Position numbers and translations under genes: made by a program
Notes under the pieces: generated by a model
What the model was told of the DNA's origin: nothing
Seen by the model: only the letters and a program-made list of their open reading frames with translations
Databases searched by the model: none
Shown: in pieces, positions 63,019 through 64,000 of the stretch
Layout of the letters: each line of letters starts with the position of its first letter
Position numbering within the stretch: position 1 is the stretch's first letter
From: Auanema rhodensis
Lineage: Eukaryota; Nematoda; Chromadorea; Rhabditida; Rhabditidae
Length of the DNA stretch: 64,000 bases
NCBI GenBank assembly: GCA_964057225.1
Contig: OZ059895.1
Span: forward strand, 17,947,688 to 18,011,687
Direction: 5' to 3'

Positions 63019-64000
<982 letters not shown>

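Overview
The window looks like chromosomal DNA from a small invertebrate, most likely a nematode. This is inferred from AT-rich intergenic DNA, very short introns (42-70 nt) with GT...TTTTCAG or TTTTAG junctions, strong GGA preference for glycine in the presumably abundant proteins, and a PAR/CES-2-type bZIP gene. No operon, bacterial gene or intact transposon was seen. All calls come from reading the sequence; no database search was possible.

Layout. (1) 1-11820: about 59 head-to-tail copies of a ~200-bp satellite monomer, with higher-order repeats (a ~3.5-kb stretch recurs 5401 bp away) and a small internal hairpin. (2) 11820-12680: the satellite ends inside a tRNA-Thr(TGT) gene. Four tRNA-Thr copies lie ~230 bp apart; two are intact and two are damaged. 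(3) 16141-18036: a five-exon bZIP transcription factor on the + strand, all of whose introns are phase 0. (4) 19155-19728: a five-exon, 119-aa gene on the - strand whose product begins MGC. It is assembled from small exons. (5) 20705-63018: a cluster of at least 18 genes for secreted, cysteine-poor, Gly/Ala-rich repeat proteins, plus one truncated relic.

The secreted-protein genes share one design. A GATA motif sits 6-11 bp upstream of a TATA box, about 50-58 bp before the ATG. A short first exon encodes the signal peptide. A phase-0 intron falls at or near the predicted signal cleavage site. One long repeat-rich exon follows (two in the ~1000-aa pair). The bodies differ: 11-residue V-N-G-A-A-G-A-A-G-G-I repeats with Tyr/Gly tails, Gly-rich proteins with Ala/Glu tails, or very long Gly/Ala/His/Tyr proteins. 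An element with core GLGSIIGGLA is kept in three subfamilies. The cluster is growing by tandem duplication: a 2.9-kb step (genes at 28.9 and 31.8 kb), a 4.4-kb step (34.0 and 38.4 kb), and a ~2.0-kb unit repeated ten times from 44.4 kb to beyond the window edge, in which neighbours are nearly identical in pairs.

My working hypothesis is that the cluster makes a co-regulated, rapidly expanding extracellular material (a coat, lining, silk-like or protective matrix), probably in a GATA-factor tissue such as gut or epidermis. Tissue and function are inferred, not shown.
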